NCBI RefSeq assembly: GCF_025150085.1
Contig: NZ_CP102280.1
Span: 759,001-823,000 of the forward strand
Source of the DNA: Dorea longicatena
GTDB taxonomy: Bacteria > Bacillota > Clostridia > Lachnospirales > Lachnospiraceae
Length of the DNA stretch: 64,000 bases
Direction: 5' to 3'
Shown: positions 62,990-64,000 of the stretch, piece after piece
Numbering within the stretch: the stretch's first letter is position 1
How the letters are laid out: every line of letters begins with the position of its first letter
Notes under the pieces: model-generated
Databases searched by the model: none
What the model saw: only the letters and a program-made list of their open reading frames with translations
Told to the model about the DNA's origin: nothing
Position numbers and translations under genes: made by a program

Positions 62990-64000
62990 TTGGCAGAACC
63001 AAAAGAGACAGTTCACGGTGGAGACATTTACCGGAATCCATCTGTTACAGATTATTCTGTAAACAGTAACCCGCTGGGAGTTCCCGAAGCGGTACGAAAG
63101 AGCGTACAGGAAAGTGCAGACAGGATCATGTATTATCCGGATGTCAGATGCGACAGACTTCGGGAGTCGATCAGTGATTTTGAGAGAATAGAAAAAGAAA
63201 AGATACTCTGCGGCAATGGTGCTGCAGAGCTTTTTTTTGCTGTCGTAATGGCAGTGAGACCGAAAAAAGCACTGGTGACGGCACCAGCTTTTTCCGAGTA
63301 TGAGCGAGCACTTGGCACAGTTGGAGCAGAGGTACAATATTACAGATTAAAAGAAGAACAGGATTTCCGGATACAGGAGGATATACTGGAACAGATTACG
63401 GAAGATACAGATATGATATTTCTGTGCAATCCCAATAATCCGACCGGACAGACAACGGAAAAAGAACTGCTGATCCGTGTGATGAACGGGTGTAATAAAT
63501 GCGGTACGATACTGGTCCTGGATGAGTGTTTTATAGAGTTTCTGGAAGAACCAGAAAGATATGAATGCCGGGGGTATCTGACACAGTATCCGAATGTGGT
63601 CATTATCAAAGCATTTACGAAAATATTCTGTATGCCGGGTGTAAGACTTGGATATGCATTGTGTGAGAATGCAGCTCTTAGGAAACGAATGAGGGCAATG
63701 CTCCAGCCGTGGAATGTGTCGGTAACGGCACAGGAAGCAGGTGTGGCAGCACTTGTTGATTGCGAAGCATATTTAAAGAGAACGAGAGAATATATAAAAA
63801 AAGAAAAGTTCTGGATGACAGAGCGGATGAGAAAGCTTGGTCTGAATGTATGGGGATCGGAAGCAAACTATATATTTTTTAAAGGAAAAGCAGGGCTGTA
63901 TGAGAAGGCACTGAAAAGAGGACTGTTGATCCGGGACTGCAGTAACTATGAAGGACTGACAGAAGGGCATTACCGGATTGCAATAAGATCTGAAGAAGAG
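62990..64000 (+). CDS. cobD: Threonine-phosphate decarboxylase-like PLP enzyme (CobD), partial at right edge
   Basis: This frame runs from TTG 62990 to the window end without a stop (337 codons). Features: VHGGDIYRNPSVTDYSVNSN, LCGNGAAELFFAVVMAV, FLCNPNNPTGQTTEKELL, LDECFIEFLEE and the PLP lysine in AFTKIFCMPGVRLGYAL. This is the HisC/CobD aminotransferase family; the NSNPLGVP start and location within a cobalamin locus favour CobD, which makes aminopropanol phosphate. No ATG follows the upstream in-frame stop (62951-62953), so TTG with AGGTGAAGGA upstream is the best start. Confidence 0.87.
   Translation, partial: MAEPKETVHGGDIYRNPSVTDYSVNSNPLGVPEAVRKSVQESADRIMYYPDVRCDRLRESISDFERIEKEKILCGNGAAELFFAVVMAVRPKKALVTAPAFSEYERALGTVGAEVQYYRLKEEQDFRIQEDILEQITEDTDMIFLCNPNNPTGQTTEKELLIRVMNGCNKCGTILVLDECFIEFLEEPERYECRGYLTQYPNVVIIKAFTKIFCMPGVRLGYALCENAALRKRMRAMLQPWNVSVTAQEAGVAALVDCEAYLKRTREYIKKEKFWMTERMRKLGLNVWGSEANYIFFKGKAGLYEKALKRGLLIRDCSNYEGLTEGHYRIAIRSEEE

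Overview
The window looks like chromosome of an anaerobic, spore-forming Firmicute of the Lachnospiraceae type (Blautia, Dorea and Mediterraneibacter are typical of this gene style). The evidence is strong AGGAGG-type ribosome binding sites, moderate-to-low GC with AT-rich spacers, a T-box leader, BglG-type antiterminators, a SpoIID-domain protein, pyruvate phosphate dikinase plus ATP-type PEP carboxykinase, and an anaerobic (CbiD/CbiG) cobalamin pathway. Genus-level placement is inference. There is no rRNA, tRNA, CRISPR array, phage or recognisable transposase/integrase.

Layout. 1-395 is the 3' end of ppdK. 382-3081 holds a 2.5 kb AT-rich accessory insert of small membrane-protein genes and an XRE regulator, bounded by two copies of a 158-bp direct repeat that starts in the last codons of ppdK. 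3163-8345 is a response regulator/histidine kinase/ABC-FtsX module. 8647-13560 is a patchy accessory stretch: GNAT acetyltransferase, UvrA-like ABC protein, DUF4186 and Uma2-family genes, then a graveyard of LysR, aldo/keto-reductase and GNAT fragments around a perfect 29-bp inverted repeat. 13639-19831 holds an EamA permease and a second RR/HK/ABC/FtsX module. 20074-24655 is a beta-glucoside operon (bglG-bglF-bglA) with two antiterminator/terminator switches. 25120-27991 is the nadB-nadC-niaR NAD cluster.

28095-43203 is mixed housekeeping: a cytidylate-kinase-like protein, an unusual KaiC-like/PPDK-like fusion on the minus strand, a putative 10-TM metal exporter, a lysine-rich DUF6465 protein, a membrane protein with an acidic tail, a PHP-domain phosphoesterase, leuC-leuD-thrC, pckA, a probable 6S RNA, a SpoIID-like protein and a YihY/BrkB protein. 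43214-49946 carries T-box-controlled pheST, then sppA, an RDD protein and queA. 50085-50588 encodes a Cu/Zn superoxide dismutase without a signal peptide.

50736-64000 is a large cobalamin operon: cbiD-cbiF-cbiG-cbiH-cbiJET(fusion)-cbiA-cobT-cobU-cobS-cobU-like-cobC-cbiB, then a small FeoA-domain gene and a cobD-like gene that runs off the right edge. These genes cover ring contraction, methylations, reduction, a,c-amidation, aminopropanol attachment and nucleotide-loop assembly. The cobalt chelatase, cbiL, cbiC and cbiP were not seen and may lie outside.

The least explained signals are a four-copy family of ~45-bp imperfect palindromes in intergenic or leader positions (one caught as an occupied versus empty site), the ppdK-tail insert with long direct repeats, the KaiC-like/PPDK fusion, a structured spacer after queA, and a CobU paralogue with an altered P-loop.
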